Shown: positions 36,882 to 47,578, numbered from the stretch's first letter. The stretch: DNA of 64,000 nt from Pseudomonas fluorescens (GCF_000802965.1 NZ_JSAK01000005.1:62001-126000), one strand, 5' to 3'. Numbers and translations: made by a program. Notes: generated by a model not told the origin, from the letters alone.

Positions 36882-38780
36882 TTAGATCGCGCCACGCTTA
36901 CGCAGCAGATCCAGCACTTGCTTCACACCTTCTTCCAGCGACACGGACTGGGTGTCGATCACCAGATCGGCATCCAGCGGCACGTCGTACGGGAAGGATT
37001 CACCCGGGATGTTATCCCCGGCTGCCGCGTACAAGCCTTGCGGATCACGTTCGGCACAGACCGTTGGCGAGGCCTGGACGTAGACCGTCAACAGACGCTC
37101 CTTGCCGATCAGTTCCTTCGCCTGCTCACGACCTTCGGAACTCGGCGCAACGAACGCCGCCAGGGTTAGCAAGCCAGCCTCGTTGAACTGACGCGCCACG
37201 TGCGCGGCACGACGCCAGTTCTCGGTACGCCCGGCGCGATCCTGTGGCAGACCTTTGTTGAGGTCATGACGCAGGTTCTGGCCATCAAGCACAAACACTG
37301 CACGGCCCAGGTCGAACAACTTGCGTTCAACGGCGTAGGCCAGCGTACTTTTGCCCGCGCCCGACAAGCCGCTGAACAACACCGTGGCCGGTTGCTGGCC
37401 GAAGCGCTGAGCGCGCTCTTCGGTGGCGACGTGAGCCAGTTTGCCGTGGTGGGTGCTGGTGCCGTGCGCCAGTGGTTGCGCGACGATCATGCCGGCGCCG
37501 ACGGTGCCGTTGGTCAAGCGGTCGATGATGATGAACGCGCCAGTGGTGCGGTTGCTTTCGTAACCGTCGAGGGCAATCGGCGCGTCGAGCGCGATCTTGA
37601 CCTTGCCGATTTCGTTCAGCTGCAACGCGCTGGCCGGGCCTTCTTCAAGCGTGTTGACGTCGACTTTGTTGACGATGCTGGCGATGGAGCCCGGCACGTA
37701 ACTGGTGGCGCGTTTGATGTCGTATTTCTTGCCTGGGAGCATCGGCTCTTCAGCCATCCACACCAGCATCGCTTCGAAGCTGTCGGTCACCGGCGGCACG
37801 TTGTCGGCATGTACCAACAGGTCGCCACGGGAAATGTCGATTTCGTCTTCCATGGTCAGCGTTACCGCTTGGCCAGGACCGGCATGCTCCAGCTCACCTT
37901 CGAAAGTGACGATGGATTTCACGCGGCTGCTCTTGCCCGACGGCAGGACCACGACTTCGTCGCCCTTCTTGACGATGCCGCTGGCCAAGGTGCCGGCGAA
38001 ACCACGGAAGTTCAGGTTCGGACGGTTGACGTACTGCACCGGGAAACGCAGGTCGGTGAAGTTGCGGTCGCCCGCCACTTCCACAGTCTCGAGGATTTCC
38101 ATCAACGACTGGCCGGTGTACCACGGCGAGCGCTCGGACTTGTTCACGACGTTGTCGCCCTTGAGGGCAGACATCGGCACGAAGTGCATGCTGGTCGGCT
38201 TGAGCTTCAGGCCTTCGGCGAACTTCAGGTAGTCGGCCTTGATCGACTCGAACACGCCCTCATCGAAGTCCTTGAGGTCCATCTTGTTGATGGCAACGAC
38301 GATGTGCTTGATGCCCAGCAACGAGGCAATGAAGCTGTGGCGACGGGTCTGCGTCTGAACGCCGTAACGGGCGTCGACCAGGATGATCGCCAGGTCACAG
38401 GTGGATGCACCGGTGGCCATGTTGCGGGTGTACTGCTCATGGCCGGGGGTGTCGGCGATGATGAACTTGCGCTTGGCGGTGGAGAAATAGCGGTAAGCGA
38501 CATCGATGGTGATGCCTTGCTCACGCTCGGCCTGCAGGCCGTCGACCAGCAATGCCAGGTCGATGTCTTCGCCGGTGGTGCCGACTTTTTTCGAGTCGCG
38601 GGTAATGGCTTCCAGGTGATCTTCGTAGATCATCTTGGAGTCGTGCAGCAGGCGCCCGATCAGGGTGCTCTTGCCGTCATCGACGTTACCGCAGGTCAGG
38701 AAGCGCAGCAGCTCTTTACGTTCGTGCTGGCCCAGGTAGGCGAGGATGTCCTCGCTGATCAAATCAGATTGATGCGACAT
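36882..38780 (-). CDS. cysNC: Sulfate adenylyltransferase subunit 1 fused to APS kinase (CysNC)
   Basis: 632 residues. The N-terminal GTPase ([15 protein letters not shown] near residues 30-45, [14 protein letters not shown]) drives ATP sulfurylase with CysD. The C-terminal 175 residues are an APS kinase ([30 protein letters not shown]) that makes PAPS. This fused form is normal in Pseudomonas. It follows cysD after nine bases. Confidence 0.96.
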   Translation of the reverse strand: MSHQSDLISEDILAYLGQHERKELLRFLTCGNVDDGKSTLIGRLLHDSKMIYEDHLEAITRDSKKVGTTGEDIDLALLVDGLQAEREQGITIDVAYRYFSTAKRKFIIADTPGHEQYTRNMATGASTCDLAIILVDARYGVQTQTRRHSFIASLLGIKHIVVAINKMDLKDFDEGVFESIKADYLKFAEGLKLKPTSMHFVPMSALKGDNVVNKSERSPWYTGQSLMEILETVEVAGDRNFTDLRFPVQYVNRPNLNFRGFAGTLASGIVKKGDEVVVLPSGKSSRVKSIVTFEGELEHAGPGQAVTLTMEDEIDISRGDLLVHADNVPPVTDSFEAMLVWMAEEPMLPGKKYDIKRATSYVPGSIASIVNKVDVNTLEEGPASALQLNEIGKVKIALDAPIALDGYESNRTTGAFIIIDRLTNGTVGAGMIVAQPLAHGTSTHHGKLAHVATEERAQRFGQQPATVLFSGLSGAGKSTLAYAVERKLFDLGRAVFVLDGQNLRHDLNKGLPQDRAGRTENWRRAAHVARQFNEAGLLTLAAFVAPSSEGREQAKELIGKERLLTVYVQASPTVCAERDPQGLYAAAGDNIPGESFPYDVPLDADLVIDTQSVSLEEGVKQVLDLLRKRGAI

Positions 38781-38789
38781 GACAGCCCC

Positions 38790-39707
38790 TTAGAAATAAC
38801 CTTGACGTTTTTTGTCTTCCATCGAGCCGGCGCCATCGTGGTCGATGACGCGGCCCTGGCGCTCGGAAGTTCGCGTCAGGAGCATTTCCTGAATGATGTC
38901 TGTGAGGCTTTCGGCCTCGGACTCCACCGCGCCCGTCAACGGGTAGCAGCCAAGGGTGCGGAAACGCACTTTCTTTTTGACGATGCGGGCTTTGTCTTCA
39001 TCGCTCAGGTGTTCGAGGATGCGCTCGTCGTCGATCATGATCAGCGTGCCGTTCTTCTCGATGACTTCACGCTCGGCGGCGAAGTACAGCGGGACGATCG
39101 GGATGCCTTCAAGGTAGATGTACTGCCAGATGTCCAGCTCGGTCCAGTTCGACAACGGGAACACACGAATGGATTCGCCCTTGTTGACCTTGCCGTTGTA
39201 GACGTTCCACAACTCTGGGCGCTGGTTTTTCGGATCCCAGCGGTGCTTGCTGTCGCGGAACGAGTAGACGCGCTCTTTGGCGCGGGATTTCTCTTCATCG
39301 CGACGGGCACCGCCGAAAGCAGCATCGAAACCATATTTGTCGAGTGCCTGTTTCAGGCCTTCGGTCTTCATGATGTCGGTGTGCTTGGCACTGCCGTGGG
39401 TGAACGGGTTGATGCCCTGCGCCACGCCATCGGGATTGACGTGGGTGATCAGGTCCAGGCCCAGCTCGGCGACCATCTTGTCGCGGAACTTGTACATCTC
39501 CTGGAATTTCCACCGGGTGTCGACGTGCATCACCGGAAACGGCAGCTTGCCAGGGAAGAATGCCTTGCGTGCCAGGTGCAGCATCACGGCGGAGTCTTTA
39601 CCGATCGAGTACAGCATCACCGGGTTGTCGAACTCGGCGGCCACCTCGCGGATGATGTGGATGCTTTCCGCCTCCAGCTGTTTCAGATGCGTCAGTTTGT
39701 CGACCAT
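38790..39707 (-). CDS. cysD: Sulfate adenylyltransferase subunit 2
   Basis: 305 residues. It is the PP-loop ATP pyrophosphatase subunit that forms adenosine 5'-phosphosulfate. The loop [18 protein letters not shown] lies near residue 33, and [19 protein letters not shown] and [15 protein letters not shown] follow. It is the first gene of cysD-cysNC. Confidence 0.97.
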   Translation of the reverse strand: MVDKLTHLKQLEAESIHIIREVAAEFDNPVMLYSIGKDSAVMLHLARKAFFPGKLPFPVMHVDTRWKFQEMYKFRDKMVAELGLDLITHVNPDGVAQGINPFTHGSAKHTDIMKTEGLKQALDKYGFDAAFGGARRDEEKSRAKERVYSFRDSKHRWDPKNQRPELWNVYNGKVNKGESIRVFPLSNWTELDIWQYIYLEGIPIVPLYFAAEREVIEKNGTLIMIDDERILEHLSDEDKARIVKKKVRFRTLGCYPLTGAVESEAESLTDIIQEMLLTRTSERQGRVIDHDGAGSMEDKKRQGYF

Positions 39708-39854
39708 GGCTACTCACGAAATCTTTCTTATGAACGGCCAGCGGGCCGTGTTCGAGCGGGGAATCCTAGCACAGCGACCTCTTCTAATCAGGAAGCCAGC
39801 TAGATCGAAAGGGTATATGAATATGCCCCCGCGTTTGGGCGAAACGCGTTCCCC

Positions 39855-39956
39855 CTGTAGGAGCGAGCCTGCTCGCGATGAACCTGAGAACGCCGCGGGG
39901 TGTCAGGCTCCCAGCGTTATCGTTGACGACCATCGCGAGCAGGCTCGCTCCTACAA
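39855..39956. repeat. Inverted REP pair, GAGCGAGCCTGCTCGCGAT type
   Basis: CTGTAGGAGCGAGCCTGCTC and GAGCAGGCTCGCTCCTACA form the outer arms. Each arm is itself palindromic (GCGAGCCTGCTCGC). Confidence 0.92.
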
Positions 39957-39969
39957 GCGTGGCGTTTCG

Positions 39970-40728
39970 TCAGATCGGGTTTGGGCAATCGATGAAAATG
40001 TGCTCGAGGGCAAAGCGCCGGGCCAGATAGTCGCCCAGCGCCTGAACGCCATAGCGCTCGGTGGCGTGGTGACCGGCGGCGATGAAGCTGATGTCATTTT
40101 CACGGGCGCTGTGGAAGGTTTGCTCGGATGCTTCGCCGCTGAGGTACAGATCGACACCCGCCAACACGGCTTGATCGATATAGCCTTGACCGCCACCAGT
40201 GCACCAGCCGACCCGGCGAATCATCGCACTGCCTTCAATGAGCAACGGCTCGCGGCCCATGACTTCCTGCACACGGCGGGCGAAATCACGCGGGGTGACC
40301 GGCTCATTCAACGAGCCGACCAGACCGACGATCTTCAGGTTGTCCGGGTCCAATGGCCCCTCGACGGTGATGTCGAGCTGACGCGCCAGTTGCACGTTGT
40401 TGCCGACGTCCGGGTGCAGATCCAGTGGCAGGTGATAGGACAGCAGGCTGATATCGTGCTTGAGCAAAGTCTTCAACCGGCGCTGTTTCATGCCGGTGAT
40501 GCAAGGGTTTTCGCCCTTCCAGAAGTAACCGTGGTGCACAAGGACAAGATCAGCGTTAGCTTCAACCGCAGCATCAAGCAAAGCCTGGCTGGCAGTGACG
40601 CCACTGACAATGCGCATCACCTGCGGCCGGCCTTCGACCTGCAAGCCGTTGGGGCAGTAATCGGCGATTTTCGAACTGTTGAGGTAACGGTCGGCTTCTT
40701 CGACGAGTGTGCTCAGGGCGACGGCCAT
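39970..40728 (-). CDS. Nif3-like dinuclear metal centre protein
   Basis: 252 residues, matching the Nif3/YbgI family. The N-terminus has NGLQVEG, then VLVHHGYFWKG with metal-binding His, and LSYHLPLDLHPDVGNN. The C-terminus has GHHATERYGVQALG. The family forms hexameric rings with a two-metal site; its cellular role is unresolved (GTP cyclohydrolase-like activity has been suggested). It is divergent from algW. Confidence 0.92.
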   Translation of the reverse strand: MAVALSTLVEEADRYLNSSKIADYCPNGLQVEGRPQVMRIVSGVTASQALLDAAVEANADLVLVHHGYFWKGENPCITGMKQRRLKTLLKHDISLLSYHLPLDLHPDVGNNVQLARQLDITVEGPLDPDNLKIVGLVGSLNEPVTPRDFARRVQEVMGREPLLIEGSAMIRRVGWCTGGGQGYIDQAVLAGVDLYLSGEASEQTFHSARENDISFIAAGHHATERYGVQALGDYLARRFALEHIFIDCPNPI

Positions 40729-40749
40729 AAAAGACTCCTAAATATCCCG

Positions 40750-40777
40750 TTCAGAGGCGCGCGCGGCCTCGTATAAT
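40750..40777 (+). promoter_or_regulatory. Candidate sigma-70 promoter of algW
   Basis: TTCAGA (40750-40755) and TATAAT (40772-40777) are separated by 16 bases, 55 bases upstream of the algW start. The -10 is perfect and the -35 is weak. Confidence 0.5.
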
Positions 40778-40831
40778 GCGCGACATTATGGGCGGTCTCA
40801 TACCGCCTGCAACCCTCTCAGGACGTGCTTA

Positions 40832-41992
40832 ATGCTCAAGGCGCTGCGTTTTTCCGGCTGGCCGCTGTTGGCCGGCGTGCTTGTCGCTCTGTTGATAATC
40901 CAGCGTTACCCGCAGTGGGTCGGGCTTCCAAGCCTCGACGTCAATCTGCAGCAGGCCCCGCAAACCACCACCATGCAGCAGGGTCCGGTGTCTTATTCCG
41001 ACGCAGTGACCACCGCCGCGCCGTCCGTGGTGAACCTGTACACCACCAAAGTCATCAACAAACCCAGCCATCCGCTGTTTGAAGACCCGCAATTCCGTCG
41101 CTTCTTCGGCGACAACTCGCCCAAGCAGAAGCGCATGGAGTCGAGCCTCGGTTCCGGCGTGATCATGAGCCCGGAAGGCTACATCCTGACCAACAACCAC
41201 GTGACCAGCGGTGCCGACCAGATCGTGGTTGCGCTCAAGGACGGTCGTGAAACCCTGGCCCGGGTGATCGGCAGCGACCCGGAAACCGACCTCGCGGTAC
41301 TGAAGATCGATCTGAAAAACCTGCCATCGATTACTGTCGGCCGTTCCGACAACATCCGCATCGGCGACGTCGCGCTGGCCATCGGCAACCCGTTCGGCGT
41401 GGGCCAGACCGTGACCATGGGCATCATCAGCGCCACCGGGCGCAATCAGCTGGGCCTGAACAACTACGAAGACTTCATCCAGACCGACGCCGCGATCAAC
41501 CCCGGCAACTCCGGCGGTGCGCTGGTGGACGCAAATGGCAACCTGACCGGCATCAACACGGCAATCTTCTCCAAATCCGGCGGCTCCCAGGGCATCGGTT
41601 TCGCAATTCCGGTGAAACTGGCGATGGAAGTGATGAAGTCGATCATCGAACACGGCCAGGTGATTCGCGGCTGGCTGGGCATCGAAGTGCAGCCGTTGAC
41701 TCAGGAACTGGCGGAATCCTTTGGTCTGTCCGGACGTCCGGGGATCGTCGTCGCAGGGATTTTCCGCGACGGCCCGGCGCAAAAGGCTGGCTTGCAACTG
41801 GGCGACGTGATCCTGTCCATCGATGGCGAACCGGCCGGCGATGGCCGCCGCTCGATGAACCAGGTTGCGCGGATCAAGCCGACGGACAAGATCTCGATCC
41901 AGGTAATGCGCAACGGCAAGGAACTCAAACTCAGCGCGGAAATCGGCTTGCGTCCACCACCAGCGCCGGTGAAGGAAAAAGAAGAAAACTAG
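40832..41992 (+). CDS. algW: Periplasmic serine protease AlgW (DegS-like)
   Basis: 386 residues. One N-terminal membrane anchor (about residues 9-24), a trypsin-like domain with the triad His123 (NNHV), Asp153 (ETDLAV) and Ser227 (GNSGGA), then a single PDZ domain (about 275-370). In P. aeruginosa AlgW cleaves MucA to free the envelope-stress sigma factor AlgU. The single PDZ and membrane anchor mark the DegS type rather than MucD. A REP element follows immediately. Confidence 0.95.
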   Translation: MLKALRFSGWPLLAGVLVALLIIQRYPQWVGLPSLDVNLQQAPQTTTMQQGPVSYSDAVTTAAPSVVNLYTTKVINKPSHPLFEDPQFRRFFGDNSPKQKRMESSLGSGVIMSPEGYILTNNHVTSGADQIVVALKDGRETLARVIGSDPETDLAVLKIDLKNLPSITVGRSDNIRIGDVALAIGNPFGVGQTVTMGIISATGRNQLGLNNYEDFIQTDAAINPGNSGGALVDANGNLTGINTAIFSKSGGSQGIGFAIPVKLAMEVMKSIIEHGQVIRGWLGIEVQPLTQELAESFGLSGRPGIVVAGIFRDGPAQKAGLQLGDVILSIDGEPAGDGRRSMNQVARIKPTDKISIQVMRNGKELKLSAEIGLRPPPAPVKEKEEN

Positions 41993-42023
41993 CTGTAGGA
42001 GCTGCCGCAGGCTGCGATCTTTT
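41993..42023 (+). repeat. Single REP element after algW
   Basis: One GTAGGAGCTGCCGCAGGCTG-type copy, starting at the algW stop. It marks the left edge of the accessory TonB-receptor segment. Confidence 0.85.
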
Positions 42024-42082
42024 CGCGGCATAGGCAGCCCCACAAAGCCAAAGCCTTTAACAGCAGACATTCTCATTGGGCA

Positions 42083-42123
42083 TGTTATATTGTTTCAATT
42101 CTAGCAATTGGAACAACATAACA
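42083..42123. promoter_or_regulatory. Near-perfect 41-base inverted repeat at the TonB receptor start
   Basis: TGTTATATTGTTTCAATT (42083-42100) and AATTGGAACAACATAACA (42106-42123) are inverted copies matching at 16 of 18 positions around CTAGC. The right arm ends on the first base of the receptor's ATG. TGTTAT...ATAACA ends recall Zur boxes, but the spacing is different. It could also fold as an RNA hairpin that hides the ribosome site. Confidence 0.7.
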
Positions 42124-44228
42124 TGTCGTCTCGAACAAAGGCCTCCGTGGCAAGTCTTGCCCTCGGTCTGCTGGGGATTCCAGTCTTCGCCGATGAGCCT
42201 CGAACCCTCGAACTGGACGCGATCAGCGTCACCTCCGACTACGAATCCCCTGCCGGCCCGGTCGATGGCTACCGCGCCACCCGCTCTTCCAGCGCGACCA
42301 AAACCGACACCGCCATTCGCGATATCCCACAATCGATCAGCGTAATTCCCGTCAGTGTGCTCAATGACCTGGGCAGTACCAGCGTCGAGCGCGCGCTGGA
42401 CTTTGCTGGCGGTGTGTCGAAGCAGAACAATTTCGGCGGTCTGACGCTTTACGAATACAGCGTGCGCGGCTTCACCACGTCGGAGTTCTATAAGGACGGC
42501 TTCAGCGCCAATCGCGGTTATCCCAGCACGCCGGACGTGGCCAATATCGAGCGCATCGAAGTGCTCAAAGGCCCTGCCGCCAGTCTCTATGGCCGAGGTG
42601 ATCCGGGCGGTACGGTGAACATCGTCACCAAGAAACCCCAGTCCGAGGCCTTCGCGACCCTGAACACCAGCGCGGGCAGTTGGGATCGTTATCGCACGGC
42701 GCTGGACGTCAACACGCCACTGGATGACCAAGGCAACGTGCTGTCGCGGGTCAACCTGGCTGTCGAGGACAACCACAGCTTCCGCGATCACGTCGACAGC
42801 CAGCGTGTGTTTGTCGCGCCCTCCTTCAGTTGGCAACTGAACCCGGACACCAGCCTGTTGGTGGAGAGCGAATTCGTTCGCCACAGCTCGACCTTCGATC
42901 GCGGCATCGTCGCACCCAACAACACCTGGAGCGGTGTCTCCCGTTCGACGTTCCTCGGCGAACCCGACGATGGCGACATCGACAACCACAACAACATGCT
43001 GCAGGCCGCCCTCGAGTATCAGCTCAGCGACAGCTGGAAGTTGCGCCTGGCCAGCCATTACAAGGAAGGCAAACTCTGGGGCTTCGCTTCCGAGGCGCGC
43101 CCGCTGAATGCCGACGGTCATACTGTCAACCGCCGCTATCGCGAGCGTGACAACGATTGGCACGACAGCATTACCCAACTCGAACTGCGCGGCTTTTTCG
43201 ACACCGGCAGTTTGCAGCATGAACTGTTGATCGGCAGCGAATACGAGAACTACCGCAAAAACGAACGGGTGACGACCATTGCCGGCAGCCCCTACGCCAT
43301 CGACATCTACCAACCGGTCTACGGCCAGCCAAAACCCGACGGAGCACGCTCTGGCACGGACTTCTTCGAACACGTCGAAAGCCATGCACTGAACCTGCAG
43401 GACCAGATCATCTTCACCGACAAGCTGCGGGGCATGCTCGGTGTGCGCTTCGAACATTTCGAGCAGAGCATCGACGATCACACCCGTGGCGCCACCAGCA
43501 CTCAGAGTCACGATGCGCTGACCCAACGGGCCGGTTTGCTTTATCAGCTGATACCTGAAGTCGGTCTATTCGCCAACGCCTCGACCTCGTTCAAACCGAA
43601 CAACGGCCTGGACGCAGCGGGCAAATCCTTCGATCCGGAAGAAGGTGTTGGCTACGAAATCGGGATCAAGAGCGAGCTGTTCGACGACCGCGTGAGCAGC
43701 ACCCTCGCCGCTTTCCACATCGAAAAGGAAAACGTCCTTGCTCTCGACCCGGGCACCGATACCAGCCGCGCAATGGGCAAGGCACGCAGTCAGGGTTTCG
43801 ACTTGCAAGTCACCGGGCAAGTGACCGACGCCGTGCGGGTGATCGGTGCTTTCGCCTACATCGACGCTGAAGTCACCGAGGGCGACAAGTTCATTCCCAC
43901 CGGCAGCCGCATTCTCGGCGTGGCCAAACGCAGTGGCAGCCTGTTGGGCGTTTATGAGTTCCAGGACGGTCGACTGCGCGGTTCGGACCTTGGCGCCGCG
44001 TTCACTTATGTCGGCGATCGCTCGGGCGAAGCGGGCAGCGACTTTGAATTACCGGCGTATCACACCGTCGATCTGCTGGCCCATTACAAGGCCAGCGACA
44101 ACATCACGGTGGGCCTCAACCTGAACAACATTTTCGACGAGAAATACTTCGAGCGCTCCTACAGCAACTACTGGGTCAACCCCGGCGAGCCGCGCAATTT
44201 CACTGTCAGCCTGACACTCACTCTGTAA
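42123..44228 (+). CDS. TonB-dependent outer-membrane receptor (siderophore type)
   Basis: 701 residues from ATG 42123. The signal peptide is MSSRTKASVASLALGLLG and ends before DEPR. A TonB box-like segment (ELDAISVTS) follows, then the plug domain (DIPQSISVIPVSVLND, RIEVLKGPAASLYGRGDPGG) and a 22-strand-type barrel ending in FTVSLTLTL. It imports a metal chelate or metal using TonB energy. No siderophore synthesis, sigma factor or FecR gene is adjacent. The next gene encodes a DUF4198 protein, suggesting a metal other than ferric siderophore. Confidence 0.93.
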   Translation: MSSRTKASVASLALGLLGIPVFADEPRTLELDAISVTSDYESPAGPVDGYRATRSSSATKTDTAIRDIPQSISVIPVSVLNDLGSTSVERALDFAGGVSKQNNFGGLTLYEYSVRGFTTSEFYKDGFSANRGYPSTPDVANIERIEVLKGPAASLYGRGDPGGTVNIVTKKPQSEAFATLNTSAGSWDRYRTALDVNTPLDDQGNVLSRVNLAVEDNHSFRDHVDSQRVFVAPSFSWQLNPDTSLLVESEFVRHSSTFDRGIVAPNNTWSGVSRSTFLGEPDDGDIDNHNNMLQAALEYQLSDSWKLRLASHYKEGKLWGFASEARPLNADGHTVNRRYRERDNDWHDSITQLELRGFFDTGSLQHELLIGSEYENYRKNERVTTIAGSPYAIDIYQPVYGQPKPDGARSGTDFFEHVESHALNLQDQIIFTDKLRGMLGVRFEHFEQSIDDHTRGATSTQSHDALTQRAGLLYQLIPEVGLFANASTSFKPNNGLDAAGKSFDPEEGVGYEIGIKSELFDDRVSSTLAAFHIEKENVLALDPGTDTSRAMGKARSQGFDLQVTGQVTDAVRVIGAFAYIDAEVTEGDKFIPTGSRILGVAKRSGSLLGVYEFQDGRLRGSDLGAAFTYVGDRSGEAGSDFELPAYHTVDLLAHYKASDNITVGLNLNNIFDEKYFERSYSNYWVNPGEPRNFTVSLTLTL

Positions 44229-44240
44229 AAGGACGTCCTC

Positions 44241-44960
44241 ATGCACCCACTCAAACCCCTGGCACTGCTCGGCTTGCTGTTTGCCACCGAGGTCTCGGCC
44301 CATGGCCTGTGGACCGAACAACGTCGCGGCAACATCGAGGTCATTTACGGGCACGGCGCCGAGGACAATGCCTTCAAGGCGCAGAAAATCAGCGGCGCCT
44401 GGGCTTTTGACATCAGCGGAAAAATGATCCCGGTGACCGTGCAGCGCCTGGCGGATCACGCGCGCCTGCAACCGCTGAAACCGCCAGCGGTGATGGCGGT
44501 GGCTTTGGACAACGGCATGTGGTCGCAGACTGCCGACAAAAAGTGGATCAACGAAGGACGCAGCAAAGTACCGGGCGCCATTGAGGCGACTCAAACGTTC
44601 AAGTACAGCCTGGCGATTTATCAGCCGGGGGCAAAGTTGCCCAAGCTGGATCAAATAAAATTGCTGATTCTGCCTGAGGTCGATCCGCTGACCGTAGGGC
44701 CTGGCAAGTCGCTGCCGGTCCGCGTGCTACTGGATGGCAAACCTGCTGCAGGCGTGAAATTGGTGGGCGATTATCGCAGCGCGCCGAATACGCTAAGCAC
44801 TGAAACCGATGCGGACGGCCGGGCGCAGGTGCTGGTGCGTAATGAAGGGTTGAATGTGATTTCGGCGCAGGTGGAAGTGCCGGTGAAGGACAGCGCTGAC
44901 GTGAATAGTCGCGGACTGTTCAGTTCGCTGACATTCCTGGGCGAGCCGCATCACGAATAA
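44241..44960 (+). CDS. DUF4198 periplasmic protein
   Basis: 239 residues. The signal peptide (MHPLKPLALLGLLFATEVSA) would leave His21 as the first mature residue, and the protein ends GEPHHE. An N-terminal His together with later His residues is a plausible metal site. DUF4198 proteins have two beta domains and are often encoded with nickel, cobalt or zinc uptake genes. It starts 12 bases after the TonB receptor, so the two form an operon. Confidence 0.85.
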   Translation: MHPLKPLALLGLLFATEVSAHGLWTEQRRGNIEVIYGHGAEDNAFKAQKISGAWAFDISGKMIPVTVQRLADHARLQPLKPPAVMAVALDNGMWSQTADKKWINEGRSKVPGAIEATQTFKYSLAIYQPGAKLPKLDQIKLLILPEVDPLTVGPGKSLPVRVLLDGKPAAGVKLVGDYRSAPNTLSTETDADGRAQVLVRNEGLNVISAQVEVPVKDSADVNSRGLFSSLTFLGEPHHE

Positions 44961-44977
44961 GCCACACCACAAAACAC

Positions 44978-45069
44978 TGTAGGAGCGAGCCTGCTCGCGA
45001 TAGCGGTGTGACATCCAGCAAAGATGTTGAATGTCAGATCGCAATCGCCAGCAAGCCGGCCCCTACAGG
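44978..45069. repeat. Mixed REP pair
   Basis: The left arm (TGTAGGAGCGAGCCTGCTCG) is the type seen at 39.9 kb. The right arm (GCCAGCAAGCCGGCCCCTAC) is the type seen at 27.5 and 30.9 kb. It closes the accessory segment that begins after algW. Confidence 0.85.
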
Positions 45070-45073
45070 TGGT

Positions 45074-46126
45074 TTAGAGATCGCCGAGGCCGTCGATCAA
45101 CGCCTGATTTTGTTCTGGCGTACCGATGCTGATCCGCAGGAACTGCGCAATCCGCTCCTGCTTGAAGTGCCGAACGATCACGCCTTGCTCACGCAATTTC
45201 GCCGCAAGGCCTGCCGCGTCATGCTTAGGGTGACGGGCGAAAATGAAGTTCGCCGCCGACGGCAACACTTCAAAGCCCTTCTCCTCCAACTGTGCAACGA
45301 CCTTCTCACGACTCTCGATCACCAAACGGCACGTCTTGTCGAAGTACTCGCGATCCTCGAATGCGGCCGCGGCGCCGACATTCGCCATGCGATCCAGCGG
45401 ATAGGAGTTGAAGCTGTTCTTGATCCGCTCCAGCGCCTCGATCAGGTCCGGATGTCCGACCGCCAGACCCACCCGCAGACCCGCCAGCGAACGGGATTTG
45501 GACAGGGTCTGGGTCACCAGCAGGTTCGGATAACGGTCCACCAAGGTGATCGCCGTTTCGCCGCCGAAGTCGATGTAAGCCTCATCCACCACGACCACCG
45601 AGTCCGGGCTCGCCTTGAGAATCTGCTCGACCGCTTCCAGTGCCAGCAGGCAACCGGTAGGCGCGTTCGGGTTGGGGAAGATGATCCCGCCGTTTGGTTT
45701 GGCGTAGTCCGCCGGGTTGATGCGGAACTGCTCGTCCAGCGGCACCGCATCGAACTTGATACCGTACAGACCGCAGTAAACCGGATAGAAGCTGTAGCTG
45801 ATGTCCGGGAACAGCAGCGGCTGATCGTGCTGCAGCAAACCGTGGAAAATGTGCGCCAGGACTTCATCGGAACCGTTGCCGAGGAACACCTGATTGCTCT
45901 GCACGCCGTAGTATTTGGCGACAGCGTTCTTCAGCAGATCGCTGTTCGGGTCTGGGTACAGGCGCAGGTTGTCGTTCAGCTCGGCCTGCATCGCGGCCAA
46001 GGCTTTCGGCGATGGCCCGTACGGGTTTTCGTTGGTGTTGAGCTTCACCAGTTTTGCCAGTTTCGGCTGCTCGCCCGGCACGTAAGGCACCAGATTCTTG
46101 ACGAACGGGCTCCAGAATTTACTCAT
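45074..46126 (-). CDS. hisC: Histidinol-phosphate aminotransferase
   Basis: 350 residues from ATG 46126 with GGGGA upstream. A PLP fold type I enzyme that makes histidinol phosphate from imidazole-acetol phosphate. [12 protein letters not shown], then GNGSDEVLA and [11 protein letters not shown], followed by [14 protein letters not shown] with the PLP Lys. It follows hisD after one base, ending hisG-hisD-hisC. Confidence 0.96.
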   Translation of the reverse strand: MSKFWSPFVKNLVPYVPGEQPKLAKLVKLNTNENPYGPSPKALAAMQAELNDNLRLYPDPNSDLLKNAVAKYYGVQSNQVFLGNGSDEVLAHIFHGLLQHDQPLLFPDISYSFYPVYCGLYGIKFDAVPLDEQFRINPADYAKPNGGIIFPNPNAPTGCLLALEAVEQILKASPDSVVVVDEAYIDFGGETAITLVDRYPNLLVTQTLSKSRSLAGLRVGLAVGHPDLIEALERIKNSFNSYPLDRMANVGAAAAFEDREYFDKTCRLVIESREKVVAQLEEKGFEVLPSAANFIFARHPKHDAAGLAAKLREQGVIVRHFKQERIAQFLRISIGTPEQNQALIDGLGDL

Positions 46127-46127
46127 C

Positions 46128-47453
46128 TCAGTTCCCCTTTTGTTCGTCAACGATACGGTATTCAGCGCTACGTGCGTGGGCGGTCAGCGACTCGCCGCGG
46201 GCCAGTACGGAAGCGGTTTTGCCCAGTTCGGAAGCACCCTGCTCGGAGCAGTAGATGATCGACGAGCGTTTCTGGAAGTCGTACACACCCAGCGGCGAGG
46301 AGAATCGCGCGGTGCCGGAGGTCGGCAACACGTGGTTCGGACCAGCGCAATAATCGCCTAGCGCTTCGGAAGTATGGCGGCCCATGAAGATCGCACCGGC
46401 GTGCCGAATCTGCGGCAGCCAGGCTTGCGGATCGGCGACCGACAACTCCAGGTGCTCCGGCGCAATGCGGTTGGCCACTTCCATGGCCTGCTCCATGTCG
46501 CGGACCTTGATCAGTGCGCCACGGCCATTGATCGAGGTTTCGATAATCGCGGCGCGTTCCATGGTTGGCATCAGTTTGGCGATACTCGCGGCGACTTGGT
46601 CGAGGAACTCGGCATCCGGGCTGACCAAAATCGCCTGGGCGTCTTCGTCGTGCTCAGCCTGGGAGAACAGATCCATGGCGATCCAGTCCGGATCGGTCTT
46701 GCCGTCACACACCACGAGGATCTCGGACGGACCGGCGATCATGTCGATCCCGACCTGGCCAAATACGTGGCGCTTGGCAGTGGCGACATAGATGTTGCCG
46801 GGACCGACCACTTTATCGACCTTCGGCACGCTTTCGGTGCCATAGGCCAACGCGGCGACGGCTTGAGCGCCGCCGATGGTGAACACGCGGTCGACGCCGG
46901 CGATGCAGGCTGCGGCCAGCACCAGTTCGTTGATTTCACCACGTGGAGTCGGCACGACCATGACCACTTCGGTCACACCGGCGACCTTGGCCGGAATCGC
47001 ATTCATGAGGACAGACGACGGATACGATGCCTTGCCGCCCGGTACATAAAGACCGGCGCGGTCCAGCGGCGTGACCTTCTGGCCCAGCACGGTGCCGTCA
47101 GCCTCGGTGTAGCTCCAGGAATCCTGCTTCTGCTTTTCGTGGTAGCTGCGCACACGGGCGGCAGCGACTTCCAGCGCTTCGCGCTGAGGCACGGTAATAC
47201 GCGTCAGTGCCAATTCCAGACGCTCACGCGGCAGGATCAGGTCGGCCATGGACTTGACGTCCAAACCATCGAACTGGCGGGTGAAGTCCACCAGCGCCGC
47301 GTCGCCACGCTCACGCACAGCCTTGATGATGTCCAGCACCCGCTGATTGACCGAGTCGTCAGACACACTTTCCCAGCTCAGCAGATGATCCAGATGATGC
47401 GCGAAATCCGGGTCAGCAGCGTTGAGTCGGCGAATTGCAGTCGGTGCGGTCAT
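46128..47453 (-). CDS. hisD: Histidinol dehydrogenase
   Basis: 441 residues. The zinc enzyme carries out the two last oxidations of histidine synthesis. The pattern is clear: [20 protein letters not shown], then [16 protein letters not shown] and [12 protein letters not shown], with a later EHLELSV and GPNHVLPT. Length is normal. Confidence 0.97.
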   Translation of the reverse strand: MTAPTAIRRLNAADPDFAHHLDHLLSWESVSDDSVNQRVLDIIKAVRERGDAALVDFTRQFDGLDVKSMADLILPRERLELALTRITVPQREALEVAAARVRSYHEKQKQDSWSYTEADGTVLGQKVTPLDRAGLYVPGGKASYPSSVLMNAIPAKVAGVTEVVMVVPTPRGEINELVLAAACIAGVDRVFTIGGAQAVAALAYGTESVPKVDKVVGPGNIYVATAKRHVFGQVGIDMIAGPSEILVVCDGKTDPDWIAMDLFSQAEHDEDAQAILVSPDAEFLDQVAASIAKLMPTMERAAIIETSINGRGALIKVRDMEQAMEVANRIAPEHLELSVADPQAWLPQIRHAGAIFMGRHTSEALGDYCAGPNHVLPTSGTARFSSPLGVYDFQKRSSIIYCSEQGASELGKTASVLARGESLTAHARSAEYRIVDEQKGN

Positions 47454-47578
47454 AGCGAGAGCCTCATAGGATTGGCAAAAAACTCAGGCGCCCGAAACTA
47501 ACATTCGATCCGCTTGGGCACCTGAGAATTCTGGCTATGAGGCGGATAGACGGCGCGCCTTGCGGGCGCGCAGGTGAA

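Noticed and set aside
37200..39803. 867-codon plus-strand open frame
   Set aside because: Antisense to cysNC and cysD, which are unambiguous. The Val/Asp/His-rich translation has no domain.
42057..43526. 489-codon minus-strand open frame
   Set aside because: Antisense to the TonB receptor, which has a clear signal peptide, plug and barrel.
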